From Thiocapsa sp. UBA6158 (GTDB lineage Bacteria; Pseudomonadota; Gammaproteobacteria; Chromatiales; Chromatiaceae): DNA of 46,919 nucleotides. Shown here piece by piece: positions 1 to 9,146 of this stretch. The notes under the pieces are model-generated. The model was given only the letters and a program-made list of their open reading frames with translations, was not told the DNA's origin and did not search any database. The first letter of the stretch is position 1, and each line of letters begins with the position of its first letter. Made by a program: the position numbers and the translations under genes. The stretch spans positions 1 to 46,919 of the forward strand of contig NZ_DIUM01000014.1 of the NCBI RefSeq assembly GCF_002423035.1, in the 5' to 3' direction.

Positions 1-3000
1 ACATGTACAAGATCGCCGGCGAGCTCAGCCCGACCGTCTTTCATGTCTCGGCGCGCTCGCTCGCGGCGCAGGGTCTGTCGATCTTCGGCGATCATTCCGA
101 TGTCATGGCCTGCCGCGCTACCGGTTACGCCATATTCTGCTCGGCCTCGGTGCAGGAGGCCATGGATTTTGCGCTCATCGCCCAAGCCGCGACCCTGGAA
201 AGCCGCATCCCCTTCCTGCACTTCTTCGATGGGTTCAGAACCTCGCACGAGGTCACCAAGATCGAGCAGGTCTCGCACGAGACGATCCGTACCCTGATCG
301 ACGAGGAGCTGGTGTCTGCCTGCCGTGCGCGTGCACTCAACCCGGACCGTCCCGTGATCCGCGGCACCTCCCAGAATCCGGACGTCTATTTCCAGGGCCG
401 CGAAACCGTCAACCCCTATTACGACTCTGTTCCAGGCATCGTGCAACGCACGATGGATCGCTTCGCTGCGCTCACGGGCCGTCAATACGGGCTCTTCGAG
501 TATGTCGGCGCACCCGATGCGGAGCGCGTCATCCTGCTGATGGGCTCCGGGATCGGGGCGGCACAGGAGACGGTCGAGCATCTGGTGGACGAAGGCGAGA
601 AGGTCGGCCTGATCAAGATCCGGCTCTATCGCCCCTTCGATGCAGGCGCCCTCCTCTCGGCTATTCCGGTCACCGCCACGCGACTGGCCGTGCTCGATCG
701 CTGCAAGGAGCCGGGTGCCGACGGCGAGCCGCTCTATAAGGACGTCATCACCGCGCTTGCCCAAGCCTTTGCGGACGGCCGTGTCGCCACCATGCCGCGC
801 GTGGTCGGCGGTCGCTATGGACTCTCGTCCAAAGAGTTCACCCCGTCCATGGTCAAGGGCGTCTTCGATGAATTGGCTGCGCCCAAGCCCAAGAACCCCT
901 TCACGGTCGGCATCATCGACGACGTCGGCCACACCAGCCTGGCCTGGGATCCGGACTTCAAACCGGCGGCCATGGCAGGCGTCACGGCCTGCGTCTTCTT
1001 CGGCCTAGGCTCGGACGGCACCGTCTCGGCCAACAAGAACTCGATCAAGATCATCAGCGAAGAGACGCCCAACTTCGGCCAGGGCTACTTCGAGTACGAC
1101 TCCAAGAAGGCCGGCGCGGTCACCATCAGTCACCTACGCTTCGGCCCGAAACCGATCAACAGCACCTATCTGATCGGCGAGAACGAGGCGAGCTTCGTCG
1201 CCTGTCATCAGCCGACCTTCCTGACGCGTTACGACATGCTCGACCACGCGCGTCCGGGTGCTGTATTCCTCTTGAACTCGAACACGCACCCCGATCGGAT
1301 CTGGGACGAGCTGCCGCGCAAGATGCAGCAGGCGATCATCGACAAGGGGCTCGCCTTCTACGTCATCGACGCCTACGGAATCGCCGGCGCCACCGGCATG
1401 GGCCGGCGCATCAACACCATCATGCAGACCTGCTTCTTCGCCATCTCGGGCATCCTGCCCAAAGACGAGGCGATCGCCCACATCAAGCACGCCGTCAAGA
1501 AGACCTATGGTAAAAAGGGTCAGAGTCTGTTGGAGCGCAACTACCAGGCAATCGACGCTGCACTGGCCGGGCTCCATCAGGTCAGTGTCCCGACGCAGGC
1601 GACTAGTGCCTTCGAGCGACCGGCCGTGGTGCCGATCTCGGCACCCGACTTCGTGCGCAATGTGACCGCGACCCTGATCGCCGGAAAAGGCAACAGTCTA
1701 CCGGTCAGCCTGATGCCGGCGGACGGCACCTGGCCGACCGGCACGACCCGCTACGAGAAGCGCAACATCGCTCTCGAGCTGCCGAAATGGGAGGACGATC
1801 TCTGCACCCATTGCGGCAAGTGCCCGCTGGTCTGTCCCCATGCGGCCATCCGCGCCAAGGTCTACCCGGCTGCGCTGACGGATGCAGCACCTGCGAGCTT
1901 TCAGCACGTTCAGATCAAGGGCAAGGACTTCCCGGCGGATCATCACATCACCTACCAGGTCGCCCCGGACGACTGCACCGGCTGCGGACTCTGCGTGGAT
2001 GTCTGCCCGATCCGCGACCGCAAGGACCCCAACCGCAAGGCGCTCAACATGGTGCCGGCCGAGCAGACGCACGCCATCGAGCAGGCCAACTGGGACTTCT
2101 TCCTGACCCTACCGGAATACGATCGCACCAAGCTCGACGGCAGCAAGATCAAGCACGCCATGATGCTCGAGCCGCTCTTCGAGTTCTCCGGCGCCTGCGT
2201 GGGCTGCGGCGAGACGCCTTACATCAAGCTCGCCACCCAGTTGTTCGGCGACCGCATGCTGATCGGCAACGCTACGGGCTGCTCCTCGATCTACGGCGGC
2301 AACCTGCCGACGACGCCCTACACCACCAACCCCGAGGGCCGCGGACCGGCCTGGAATAACTCGCTGTTCGAGGACAACGCCGAGTTCGGTCTGGGCCTGC
2401 GGCTCGCCGTCGACAAACAGGCCGCCCATGCCCGCGAGATCATCACGCGGCTCGCACCCAAGATCGGCGAGGATCTGGCCGAGGGTCTGCTCACCGCCGA
2501 CCAGTCCGACGAGGCCGGCATCTTCGAGCAACGCGAGCGCGTGCTCGCCTTGAAAGAGAAGCTCAAGGGCCTCTCTGACCTGGAGGCGCGCACCCTGGAA
2601 GGCATCTGCGACCAGATCGTCAAACGCAGCGTCTGGATCATCGGCGGCGACGGCTGGGCCTACGACATCGGCTACGGCGGCGTGGATCATGTGCTCGCCA
2701 GCGGGCGCAATGTGAACCTCTTGATCCTGGACACCGAGGTCTACTCCAACACCGGCGGCCAGACCTCCAAGTCGACCCCGATGGGCGCGGTCGCCAAGTT
2801 CTCCGCAGCCGGCAAGTCGACCTTCAAGAAGGATCTCGCCATGATGGCGATGGCCTACGAGAACGTCTATGTGGCCCAAGTCGCCTTCGGCGCCAAAGAC
2901 GTGCAGACGGTCCGTGCCTTTATCGAGGCCGAGTCCTACGACGGCCCTTCGGTGATTATCTGCTACTCGCCCTGCATCGCCCACGGCGTGGACCTGTCCA

Positions 3001-3320
3001 AAAATCTGCGTCAGCAGGATCTGGCGGTCAACTCGGGTCATTGGGGCCTGTTCAGGTTCGACCCGCGCCGGCTCGCCGAGGGGGAAAACCCGCTGCACAT
3101 CGACAGCAAGCCGCCGAGCATTCCGTATCGCGACTTCGTCTCGTCGGAAACCCGCTTCAGCGTTCTGACCCGCACCCATCCGGAGGCCGCCGAACGCTAT
3201 CTGCAGCTCGCCCAGAAGCACGTCCAGACCCGCTTCGCACTCTATGAGCAGTTGGCGCACTTGGCCACGCAGAAGGCCCCCGCGGCGGCGCCGAAGGCGA
3301 CCTCGCCCAAGGAGAGCTGA
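1..3320 (+). CDS. nifJ: Pyruvate:ferredoxin (flavodoxin) oxidoreductase, 5' end outside window
   Basis: This enzyme oxidatively decarboxylates pyruvate with CoA to acetyl-CoA and CO2 and passes electrons to ferredoxin or flavodoxin in the cytoplasm. The visible 1105 residues start inside the N-terminal pyrimidine-binding domain (IAGELSPTVFHV). The single-chain family is about 1180-1200 aa, so roughly the first 90-100 residues lie upstream of the window and the ATG at position 3 is internal. Two 4Fe-4S ferredoxin motifs are visible: CTHCGKC from residue 601 and CTGCGLC from residue 658. The C-terminal TPP domain has CVGCGE, ATGCSSIYGG and NTGGQTSKSTP. The tail (residues 1085-1105) is Ala/Pro/Lys-rich. 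A dihydroorotate-dehydrogenase-like gene follows 162 bp downstream on the same strand. In a photosynthetic sulfur bacterium it could feed reduced ferredoxin to nitrogenase or other reductive reactions; that role is inferred. Family assignment is very secure. Confidence 0.95.
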   Translation, partial: MYKIAGELSPTVFHVSARSLAAQGLSIFGDHSDVMACRATGYAIFCSASVQEAMDFALIAQAATLESRIPFLHFFDGFRTSHEVTKIEQVSHETIRTLIDEELVSACRARALNPDRPVIRGTSQNPDVYFQGRETVNPYYDSVPGIVQRTMDRFAALTGRQYGLFEYVGAPDAERVILLMGSGIGAAQETVEHLVDEGEKVGLIKIRLYRPFDAGALLSAIPVTATRLAVLDRCKEPGADGEPLYKDVITALAQAFADGRVATMPRVVGGRYGLSSKEFTPSMVKGVFDELAAPKPKNPFTVGIIDDVGHTSLAWDPDFKPAAMAGVTACVFFGLGSDGTVSANKNSIKIISEETPNFGQGYFEYDSKKAGAVTISHLRFGPKPINSTYLIGENEASFVACHQPTFLTRYDMLDHARPGAVFLLNSNTHPDRIWDELPRKMQQAIIDKGLAFYVIDAYGIAGATGMGRRINTIMQTCFFAISGILPKDEAIAHIKHAVKKTYGKKGQSLLERNYQAIDAALAGLHQVSVPTQATSAFERPAVVPISAPDFVRNVTATLIAGKGNSLPVSLMPADGTWPTGTTRYEKRNIALELPKWEDDLCTHCGKCPLVCPHAAIRAKVYPAALTDAAPASFQHVQIKGKDFPADHHITYQVAPDDCTGCGLCVDVCPIRDRKDPNRKALNMVPAEQTHAIEQANWDFFLTLPEYDRTKLDGSKIKHAMMLEPLFEFSGACVGCGETPYIKLATQLFGDRMLIGNATGCSSIYGGNLPTTPYTTNPEGRGPAWNNSLFEDNAEFGLGLRLAVDKQAAHAREIITRLAPKIGEDLAEGLLTADQSDEAGIFEQRERVLALKEKLKGLSDLEARTLEGICDQIVKRSVWIIGGDGWAYDIGYGGVDHVLASGRNVNLLILDTEVYSNTGGQTSKSTPMGAVAKFSAAGKSTFKKDLAMMAMAYENVYVAQVAFGAKDVQTVRAFIEAESYDGPSVIICYSPCIAHGVDLSKNLRQQDLAVNSGHWGLFRFDPRRLAEGENPLHIDSKPPSIPYRDFVSSETRFSVLTRTHPEAAERYLQLAQKHVQTRFALYEQLAHLATQKAPAAAPKATSPKES

Positions 3321-3482
3321 CGCGCGAACGCAGCAGCGTCGGGGCGACGGACCCGATCCGACACGGGTGGCGCGTGTGCAGCAGCACCGCGCAGCCATCC
3401 GCCGGATCGGCCCACAGCAGGGGCCCCGACGCGCGCCCATTCGGCACCTTATTCGTCGTACACTTTTTCCGGAGCACTCGCT

Positions 3483-4499
3483 ATGGATCTCACGACCAAC
3501 TATCTCGGGCTCACGATCAAGAACCCGCTGGTCCCCTCGGCCTCGCCCCTATCCAAGAGCGTCGCCATCGCGCGTGAGCTCGAAGACCACGGTGCGGCGG
3601 CCATCATCATGTGGTCGCTCTTCGAAGAGGCCGTAACCGCGGAGACCGAGAGCATGGTGCGCTTTCTGCACCACCAGGAGATCGGCTTCGGCGAGGCCGA
3701 GAGCGGCTTTCTGCCCGTTCACCACGATTTCGAGGGGGCACTCGAGCGTTATCTGGACAATATCCGCAAGCTCAAGGAGTCACTGGATATTCCGGTCATC
3801 GCCAGTCTCAACGGCGTCACGCCCGGCGGCTGGATCAAGCACGCCACCGAGCTGCAACAGGCCGGTGCCGATGCCCTGGAGCTCAACGTCTACTATGTCG
3901 CCGGCGACGTGACCCAGACCGGGCTTCAGGTCGAGGAGCGCTACCTGGAGCTTCTGCGCGATCTGCGCGGGCATGTGCAGATCCCGATCAACATGAAGCT
4001 CTCCCCGACCTTCAGCTCCATCGGCAACTTCGTCGGCCAGGTCGCCGCCGCCGGCGCCAACGGTGTGGCCCTCTTCAATCGTTTCTACCAGCCCGACATC
4101 AACATCGACAGCCTGCGTCTGCAATCGAGCCTGCATCCCTCGACCTCCGCCGAGGCCCTGCTCGCCATGCGCTGGATCGCGATCCTCTACGGCCGTTTCG
4201 AAGGCCTCTCGCTCGGCGCGACCGGCGGTATTCACACCTCCGCAGACGCCATCAAGCTCCTGCTCGCAGGCGCCGACGTGGTGCACCTGTGCAGCGCGCT
4301 CCTCGGCAAGGGGCCGGCCTACACCGCGCAGATCCTGGCGGGCATCCATGACTGGATGGAGGAGCAGGGATTCGAGTCCGTGGAGGATTTCCGCGGCCGC
4401 GTCAGCGCCATCTCCGTCCCGAACCCAGCGGAGCTCGAGCGCGCCAACTACGTCAACATCTTGGACAGCTACAGCTTTTCGCCGGGCGTGATGGTTTAG
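3483..4499 (+). CDS. Dihydroorotate dehydrogenase-like flavoprotein
   Basis: This 338-aa protein has the TIM-barrel fold signature of class 1 dihydroorotate dehydrogenases: MDLTTNYLGLTIKNPLVPSA at the start, a central SLNGVTPGGW segment, the FMN-binding PINMKLSPTF stretch and the late GATGGIHTSADAIKLLLAGA phosphate-binding loop. It belongs to the 'dihydroorotate dehydrogenase-like' branch that often accompanies NifJ, rather than the PyrD branch proper. Its true substrate is unknown, and a direct role in pyrimidine synthesis should not be assumed. The ATG is preceded by CCGGAGCACTCGCT, a good ribosome binding site. The gene lies 162 bp after nifJ in the same direction and may be co-transcribed with it. 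A perfect hairpin lies just after the stop codon. Confidence 0.88.
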   Translation: MDLTTNYLGLTIKNPLVPSASPLSKSVAIARELEDHGAAAIIMWSLFEEAVTAETESMVRFLHHQEIGFGEAESGFLPVHHDFEGALERYLDNIRKLKESLDIPVIASLNGVTPGGWIKHATELQQAGADALELNVYYVAGDVTQTGLQVEERYLELLRDLRGHVQIPINMKLSPTFSSIGNFVGQVAAAGANGVALFNRFYQPDINIDSLRLQSSLHPSTSAEALLAMRWIAILYGRFEGLSLGATGGIHTSADAIKLLLAGADVVHLCSALLGKGPAYTAQILAGIHDWMEEQGFESVEDFRGRVSAISVPNPAELERANYVNILDSYSFSPGVMV

Positions 4500-4517
4500 C
4501 ACCTTAATTTAAGAGAC

Positions 4518-4545
4518 GCGTGACACCCGCTCAGCGGTGTCACGC
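4518..4545. repeat. Perfect 10-bp hairpin after the DHOD-like gene (REP-like or terminator)
   Basis: GCGTGACACC (4518-4527) pairs perfectly with GGTGTCACGC (4536-4545) around an 8-base loop. There is no T-run, so intrinsic termination is uncertain. A closely related palindrome in the same orientation lies at 37938-37969 (shared pattern GTGACA-CCGCTC-GCGGTG-CAC), so this looks like a copy of a dispersed repeat rather than a gene-specific terminator. Confidence 0.6.
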
Positions 4546-4680
4546 ATGCCTCGAGGCGCTCTGCGCCACGTACGACGATGGCCGGAGTCAGGAAAAGGCC
4601 AGACAAGGAACAAGGGGCGGCTGCGATTGGTCTATCCTTGAGCCTGAAGATCAAGAGATTCACCCTGCCCGGAGACGCAG

Positions 4681-5472
4681 ATGCCGCACCGACCACGCAC
4701 CGATCGACAGGGTCCGTTTCGCGTCGACCAACTCCGCGAGGGCGATCGCTACGAGCTCTCCAGCGGCCATCCGATCTATTGCGCACCCTCCGGCCGCGAG
4801 CATGCCGGAACGAATCTGATCGGCGCAGCGGCGCTGGAGACCGACCCGGATGTCGAGTGGGCCGGTGTCGATGCCGGTTTCACGCCGGATTCAGGGACGT
4901 TGCGCGCACCCGACGTCGCGATCGGTCGCGGAGGCGCGGAACGGGGTTGGATCCCCGGCGCGCCGCCATTGGCGGTCGAGTATGCCGCTCGCGGACAGGA
5001 CGAGCAGGAGTTGCAGGACAAGATCGCCGAGCTGCTGCAGAGCGGCACCCAGCAGGTCTGGGTGGTGCGTCTGATCGGACCGCGACGGGTCGAGGTCTAT
5101 CGCCCCGGCGAATCGATGCGACTGGTCGGTCCAGGCGAGATCCTGAGTGCGCCGGGTCTGCTGCGAAACCCGGTCCCGATCGAGGCGCTCTACGACCGCG
5201 ATGCTGCACACCGCGCGACACTGCGCAATCTGCTGCAGCGCGAGGGTTACGAGAGTCTGGACGCCGTGCGCCAAGCAGGTGTGGTTGACGGCATCAATCA
5301 AGGGATCAGCCAAGGCATCGCCGAGTCGATCCTCGCCTTGCTCTCCGAGCGAGGGCTCGTCGTCGATCTCCCGATACGTGAGCGCATCCTGGCCGAGCAC
5401 GATCCGGCGCAATTGAGACGTTGGCTCATCGCCGCGACTCAGGTCCAAGAGGCAACGAGGTTGTTCGATTAG
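4681..5472 (+). CDS. Uma2-family (DUF820) PD-(D/E)XK nuclease-like protein
   Basis: This 263-aa protein has the Uma2/DUF820 layout: an opening segment FRVDQLREGDRYELSSGHPI, then APDVAIGRGG with the acidic residue of the predicted active site, PPLAVEYAARGQDEQELQDK with the second acidic residue, and QQVWVVRLIGPRRVEVYRPG. The C-terminal ~100 residues include a NQGISQGIAESILALLSERG segment resembling the tail of Rpn/DUF4351-type proteins. The family has a restriction-endonuclease fold and occurs in many copies in some cyanobacteria and purple bacteria; its biological role is unsettled. The ATG is chosen for the upstream CCCGGAGACGCAG. The gene points toward the methyltransferase gene (convergent, 131 bp apart) and is the only plus-strand gene at the edge of the defence region. 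It is a different subfamily from the Uma2 gene at 8254-8853. Confidence 0.75.
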   Translation: MPHRPRTDRQGPFRVDQLREGDRYELSSGHPIYCAPSGREHAGTNLIGAAALETDPDVEWAGVDAGFTPDSGTLRAPDVAIGRGGAERGWIPGAPPLAVEYAARGQDEQELQDKIAELLQSGTQQVWVVRLIGPRRVEVYRPGESMRLVGPGEILSAPGLLRNPVPIEALYDRDAAHRATLRNLLQREGYESLDAVRQAGVVDGINQGISQGIAESILALLSERGLVVDLPIRERILAEHDPAQLRRWLIAATQVQEATRLFD

Positions 5473-5507
5473 CCCAGGTTCGGGAGCCAGTGTCGACACC
5501 CGGCTTT

Positions 5508-5612
5508 CCGGGATAGTCGACTTGCAGTCGACCCCGCTGGCCGCCAGGCGGGCGAAAGAAGATGGCGGAAGGCGGAAAGTCATCGATCCCTTGAAGAGGT
5601 CGACTATCCCGG
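5508..5612. repeat. 14-bp perfect inverted repeat bracketing 77 bp, overlapping the end of the methyltransferase gene
   Basis: CCGGGATAGTCGAC (5508-5521) is repeated in inverted orientation as GTCGACTATCCCGG (5599-5612). The right arm contains the stop codon and last two codons of the minus-strand methyltransferase gene. The 77 bp between the arms contains no gene I can recognise. It could be a small inserted element (MITE-like) or a bidirectional transcription stop between two convergent genes; no T-run supports the latter. Confidence 0.6.
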
Positions 5613-8246
5613 GAGTGCGTCGAGAAACCGCTCGACCGCCACGCACTTGGGCACCAGACGACCGCTCGGACCCGGCAGCATCAAGACCACCTGACGGCTC
5701 TGCTCGGGTCCATAGCTCACATGGATCGGGTTCTCGTTGCCGTAGAAGTACAACCGATCGAAGGGCGTTTCGGCGACGACCCAACGCGCCACCTCCAACA
5801 TATCCTCGTCCTCGACCAGAAAATCCACGGCGGCACCCAGACGCGAACAGATGGGATGACCCAGCCGATTGCGCTCGTGCGCGGCGTGCTGATCGCGCTT
5901 CGGATCGATGCGCCCGGGGATCGCCTTCGCAAGCGGTGCGGAGCAGAAGCCGTAGGTCAGGCGGATCATCCCGAAATAATCGATGACCGGATCCAGGACC
6001 CGCGTGGCCAGATCGCACAACGCCGTGTAGCTCTCGGGTTGCTCCGGGCGATTGGGCAGTCCTGTTGCGGCCTGCGTCTCGCCGCATTCGACCAATTGAC
6101 GGTAGGTGAGAAAACACCCGCACGGCGCGTCCAGGTCCGGGATCCTCCGAGAACGCACCAGGGCGCCGTCCTCGATCGTCCAGCGCTGTTGCTCGAGCAG
6201 CGCATCGAAGGCTGCCGGCACCGGCCCATAGCCCGACACCGGCAGCAACCCCAGCGCATCCAGCGCCTCGTCGAACGCAAGCTGCTCCGGATAACCGTCG
6301 CACTCCTCGTTGATATAGCGTGATTTGCGATAGAGATACGGCGGCTCGAACGCCTCGCCATAGGCGAAATAATCGATGTCCTGCTCGCGCAGCTTGATCT
6401 TCACCCGTTCGATCATCCGCGGCAGCACCCTCCCATCGAAATCGTCGTACCGCATTAGACTCACCTTGCCCGAGCCGATGTGGATCTTCACTAGGTCCGC
6501 CTCGCGGATATCGCCGTAGAGCATCGACGCCGCGCCGACATAGACCCGCAAGAGCGCCGGGAGCTGCTCGACCAAACGACTGTGCAGTTGCAGCGAGGCG
6601 CCCGGATCGAGCCAGCCCAAGCCATGCTCGGCGGCCGATCGACAGGCGTCGGCGATCGCCTCGGTGTCGGCAATCCGAAAGAGCTGCGTGCGACCGGCCT
6701 CCAGCGCGGCCGGATAGTCGCCGAAGAAGGCCTTGATGTCGCGCTGCAACCCGGCGTCCAGATGCTTGTAGGCGCGCCGCCGACTGAACTGCTGAAGCGC
6801 GAAATAGACCTCCAAGTCGGCGATGCGCGCCTGCTCGGCCTCCGCCAACGCGGCCTGTGCACCATCCGGTCCCTTCTGATCGGCGAGGAAACGCAGCGCC
6901 TTGCCGAGACTCCCGAAGCCCTCGACCAAGGTCGGTAGGTCATCGACCTCGCTCTTCTCCGGCGTGCGTCCCAGACGCAGCCAGGTCTCCCAAAGGCGCT
7001 CCAGCGGCTCGCGATAGGCGTCATAGCGCTCCGCTGCACGATCGCGCCGCGCCGGTCGCTCGCGCGGCGTCGACGCGGGACGCATGCTCGGCACCCGGAG
7101 CGGATTGCGTCGACGGCTGTAACGCTCGACCAGAAAGCGCTGCTCCGCGTCCTTGTCGCGGAACAGATAAAGCACACCCGGCGCAACCGGGATCGGCTCC
7201 TCCTCCAGCGCCTGCTCGAGATACGCCTTGATCTCGGACTGGGTGTAATAGCGCTGGAAGGTCCCGCGCTGCGTCATCACACCGTCGCGAAACCGCTCCC
7301 CGCGCGGGTCGTTTTGGTTGGCGAGCATGACCGATACGACCAACAGACGCTCGGCGAGCGACCAGGCCCGCGTCAAGGCCACCAGCCGCTCGTCGACATC
7401 CTCGATCACGTTGATCACGAAACCGAGATTGACGATATCGGCCGATTCGAGCGGCTCGTCCGGCGCAAAATAAGGATCCCACCCGGAGGCGGTGAGCCCG
7501 TTTTCGCACAGGCCGCGCACGTCGTCGCCGCGCCCGCAGCCATAGTCGAACAGCCGATAGCGGCCATCCAGAAAGCCATGCCGCGCGAGCGTCTGCACCG
7601 GCGCGGAGAAACCGTAGCGGACCATCGCGGTACGGTGCCGCGCCGCCTCCCAATCCAGCGCGCCGCCGAGTCCGACGACGTCCGCAGACAAGGCCCCGCC
7701 CTCCCCCGCCTCGGTCGCGGCCAAGCCCCCCTCGGCCGCCTCGCCCTCGACACCCTCGAGATTGCCGATCGGGACCAGCGTGTGCCCCTCGATCCGATAC
7801 CCGGCATCCGTGACCAACGCCTCCCACTGACGCCGATAACCGATGCGTTTAGGGTCGTCGAACAACCCGATCGCTTCGGCCTGCTCGGTCAAGGCGATAT
7901 AGTCGACACGGCCTGGATGATCGCTCGGCAGCAATAGCTCTTTGCGATGCAGGATGGGCGGGTTCAGCGAGTCCTCGTAGGTGCGATAGCCCGTCTCGCC
8001 GGTGGTGCGATCCACACGCCAGCTCTCCTTCAACGCCGGGAAGGGGTTCTCGAAAAAATCCGGATAGTTCAGGAAGGCCACCTCCGAGCCGTCCTCGGCA
8101 ACGCGCACGACATTGAATGCGGGCTCGACCGACGCCCGCAGTATCTCCAGGGCCGCGGCCACGCCGCTCGTCAACGCGGGCTCGGCGCGGTCCAGCAGCG
8201 TTCGATGCAGGTAACGCCGGCCAGCGACCGTCTTCCCGGAACCCAT
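5604..8246 (-). CDS. DNA phosphorothioation-associated putative methyltransferase
   Basis: This 880-aa protein matches the family annotated as DNA phosphorothioation-associated putative methyltransferase. It has a class I SAM-binding fold: motif I DYGCGRGD at residues 234-241, followed by ASGWDPYFAPDEPLESADIV and NLGFVINVIEDVDER. Just before motif I lies HRTAMVRYGFSAPVQ, typical of this family. The N-terminal ~180 residues (YLHRTLLDRA, VAFLNYPDFFENPFPAL) and the C-terminal half (residues ~390-880) have no motif I can name. I see no obvious NPPY-type catalytic motif, so neither the target nor activity is shown. The ATG follows GGGGGACTGACGAACCG, 7 bp after the upstream Uma2 gene. The last codons and stop lie inside an inverted repeat, so the native C-terminus may have been altered. 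Family members usually sit in dnd/ssp PT loci, which ties this operon to PT biology. Confidence 0.8.
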   Translation of the reverse strand: MGSGKTVAGRRYLHRTLLDRAEPALTSGVAAALEILRASVEPAFNVVRVAEDGSEVAFLNYPDFFENPFPALKESWRVDRTTGETGYRTYEDSLNPPILHRKELLLPSDHPGRVDYIALTEQAEAIGLFDDPKRIGYRRQWEALVTDAGYRIEGHTLVPIGNLEGVEGEAAEGGLAATEAGEGGALSADVVGLGGALDWEAARHRTAMVRYGFSAPVQTLARHGFLDGRYRLFDYGCGRGDDVRGLCENGLTASGWDPYFAPDEPLESADIVNLGFVINVIEDVDERLVALTRAWSLAERLLVVSVMLANQNDPRGERFRDGVMTQRGTFQRYYTQSEIKAYLEQALEEEPIPVAPGVLYLFRDKDAEQRFLVERYSRRRNPLRVPSMRPASTPRERPARRDRAAERYDAYREPLERLWETWLRLGRTPEKSEVDDLPTLVEGFGSLGKALRFLADQKGPDGAQAALAEAEQARIADLEVYFALQQFSRRRAYKHLDAGLQRDIKAFFGDYPAALEAGRTQLFRIADTEAIADACRSAAEHGLGWLDPGASLQLHSRLVEQLPALLRVYVGAASMLYGDIREADLVKIHIGSGKVSLMRYDDFDGRVLPRMIERVKIKLREQDIDYFAYGEAFEPPYLYRKSRYINEECDGYPEQLAFDEALDALGLLPVSGYGPVPAAFDALLEQQRWTIEDGALVRSRRIPDLDAPCGCFLTYRQLVECGETQAATGLPNRPEQPESYTALCDLATRVLDPVIDYFGMIRLTYGFCSAPLAKAIPGRIDPKRDQHAAHERNRLGHPICSRLGAAVDFLVEDEDMLEVARWVVAETPFDRLYFYGNENPIHVSYGPEQSRQVVLMLPGPSGRLVPKCVAVERFLDALPG

Positions 8247-8253
8247 CGGTTCG

Positions 8254-8853
8254 TCAGTCCCCCGTGCTCAGCGTCGGATCCGTCTCGGGAGCCGGCCAGT
8301 GGATCTCCAGACCATCGATCACGCCGACAGGGGTCTGTCCTTCCAGACCCTGCACATCCGGCTTCCCGTAAACGCCGTCCGCACCGAGCCGATAGATGGT
8401 CAGCACCCGATCGACCGGGTGCAGCAGCCAGTATTCGCGCACGCCATGACGCTCGTAGAGTGCCCGCTTACGGACCTGATCATGAACCGCGCTCGACGGC
8501 GAGAGGATCTCGACGATCCAATCCGGCGCCCCGCGGCACCCCTTCACGTCGAGCTTGTGCGGATCGCAGATCACGGCGAGATCGGGCTGCACCACCGTGT
8601 CGACCCGAGCGTCGGACTCGTCGCGCTTGGGCAGACGCACGTCGAAGGGGGCGACATAGACCCGACAACCGCTGCCCGCGAGCTTGGGGTGGATCTGCGC
8701 AGCCAACTCGACGACAAACTCCTGATGCAGTCGCGTCGGCGCTGGCGCCATGGCGAAGGCCTCGCCGTCGATCAGCTCCCAGCGTTCGTCCTCGGGCCAG
8801 AGACAATAGTCTGCGTAGGTGAAAGAACCGGCCTTGAGTGCGGCTTGAGGCAT
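8254..8853 (-). CDS. Uma2-family (DUF820) restriction-fold endonuclease
   Basis: This 199-aa protein is a standard Uma2 protein: FTYADYCLWPEDERWELIDG at the N-terminus, VQPDLAVICDPHKL carrying the conserved Asp, APDWIVEILSPSSAVHD with the E of the PD-(D/E)XK core, then the K-containing helix VRKRALYERHGVREYWLLHP. The reading frame extends upstream, but the ATG at 8853 is chosen because it has GGAGAAACTGCC just before it and begins the conserved domain. The upstream extension derives from repeat and pseudogene sequence. It is 7 bp from the methyltransferase gene and very likely co-transcribed with it. It could supply a nuclease for module B or simply be a passenger; the sequence does not decide. 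Confidence 0.85.
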   Translation of the reverse strand: MPQAALKAGSFTYADYCLWPEDERWELIDGEAFAMAPAPTRLHQEFVVELAAQIHPKLAGSGCRVYVAPFDVRLPKRDESDARVDTVVQPDLAVICDPHKLDVKGCRGAPDWIVEILSPSSAVHDQVRKRALYERHGVREYWLLHPVDRVLTIYRLGADGVYGKPDVQGLEGQTPVGVIDGLEIHWPAPETDPTLSTGD

Positions 8854-8891
8854 GGCAGTTTCTCCGTTGAAACAGCATCGGTACAAGGCGA

Positions 8892-8916
8892 CCTTGATCA
8901 TAACGCCGGCCGGCAG
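8892..8916. repeat. Partial copy of the island repeat's conserved leader
   Basis: These 25 bases match 21 of 25 positions of the segment that begins the longer repeats at 21697 and 37985 (CCTTGATC...CCGGCCGGCAG). The palindromic half of the repeat is missing. It lies directly between the Uma2 start and the truncated Rpn remnant, so it probably marks an old recombination or insertion junction. The match is short and could be chance. Confidence 0.35.
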
Positions 8917-8923
8917 GTTCGAC

Positions 8924-9100
8924 GACTTCGACATGCACGAGAAGCCAGTCCTCTTCTCCCTCCAGACTGGTGACACGGATCAGTGAATCGGCCCAGCGAC
9001 GACCGAGCTTGGCATCGCGCACCACTTTTTGCAGTTCCTTGTCGAGCAGGCTGTAGCCGTGCGTCCAGTCGATGCCGGCATGGGTGTCGGGGAAGAAGAA
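8924..9100 (-). pseudogene. Truncated Rpn-family nuclease remnant
   Basis: These 177 bases align without gaps to 22418-22594, inside the intact Rpn-type gene, with 5 mismatches by my count (about 97% identity). The open frame encodes the PD-(D/E)XK core portion, from FFFPDTHAGIDWTHGYSLLD through LIRVTSLEGEEDWLLVHVEV, and both ends of the gene are absent. The start of the copy abuts unrelated sequence after the giant ATPase gene and its end abuts the partial repeat at 8892-8916. The remnant cannot encode a functional nuclease. Confidence 0.88.
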
Positions 9101-9146
9101 TCCAGACTCGCGAGGGGTTTTCCCAGAGCATCGATCGTTCCAGCCG

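Noticed and set aside
3..5. ATG at position 3 as the start of nifJ
   Set aside because: The conserved N-terminal part of the enzyme is missing before it, so this Met is internal.
2109..3440. 443-aa open frame on the minus strand
   Set aside because: Antisense to the nifJ C-terminus; no motif or ribosome binding site.
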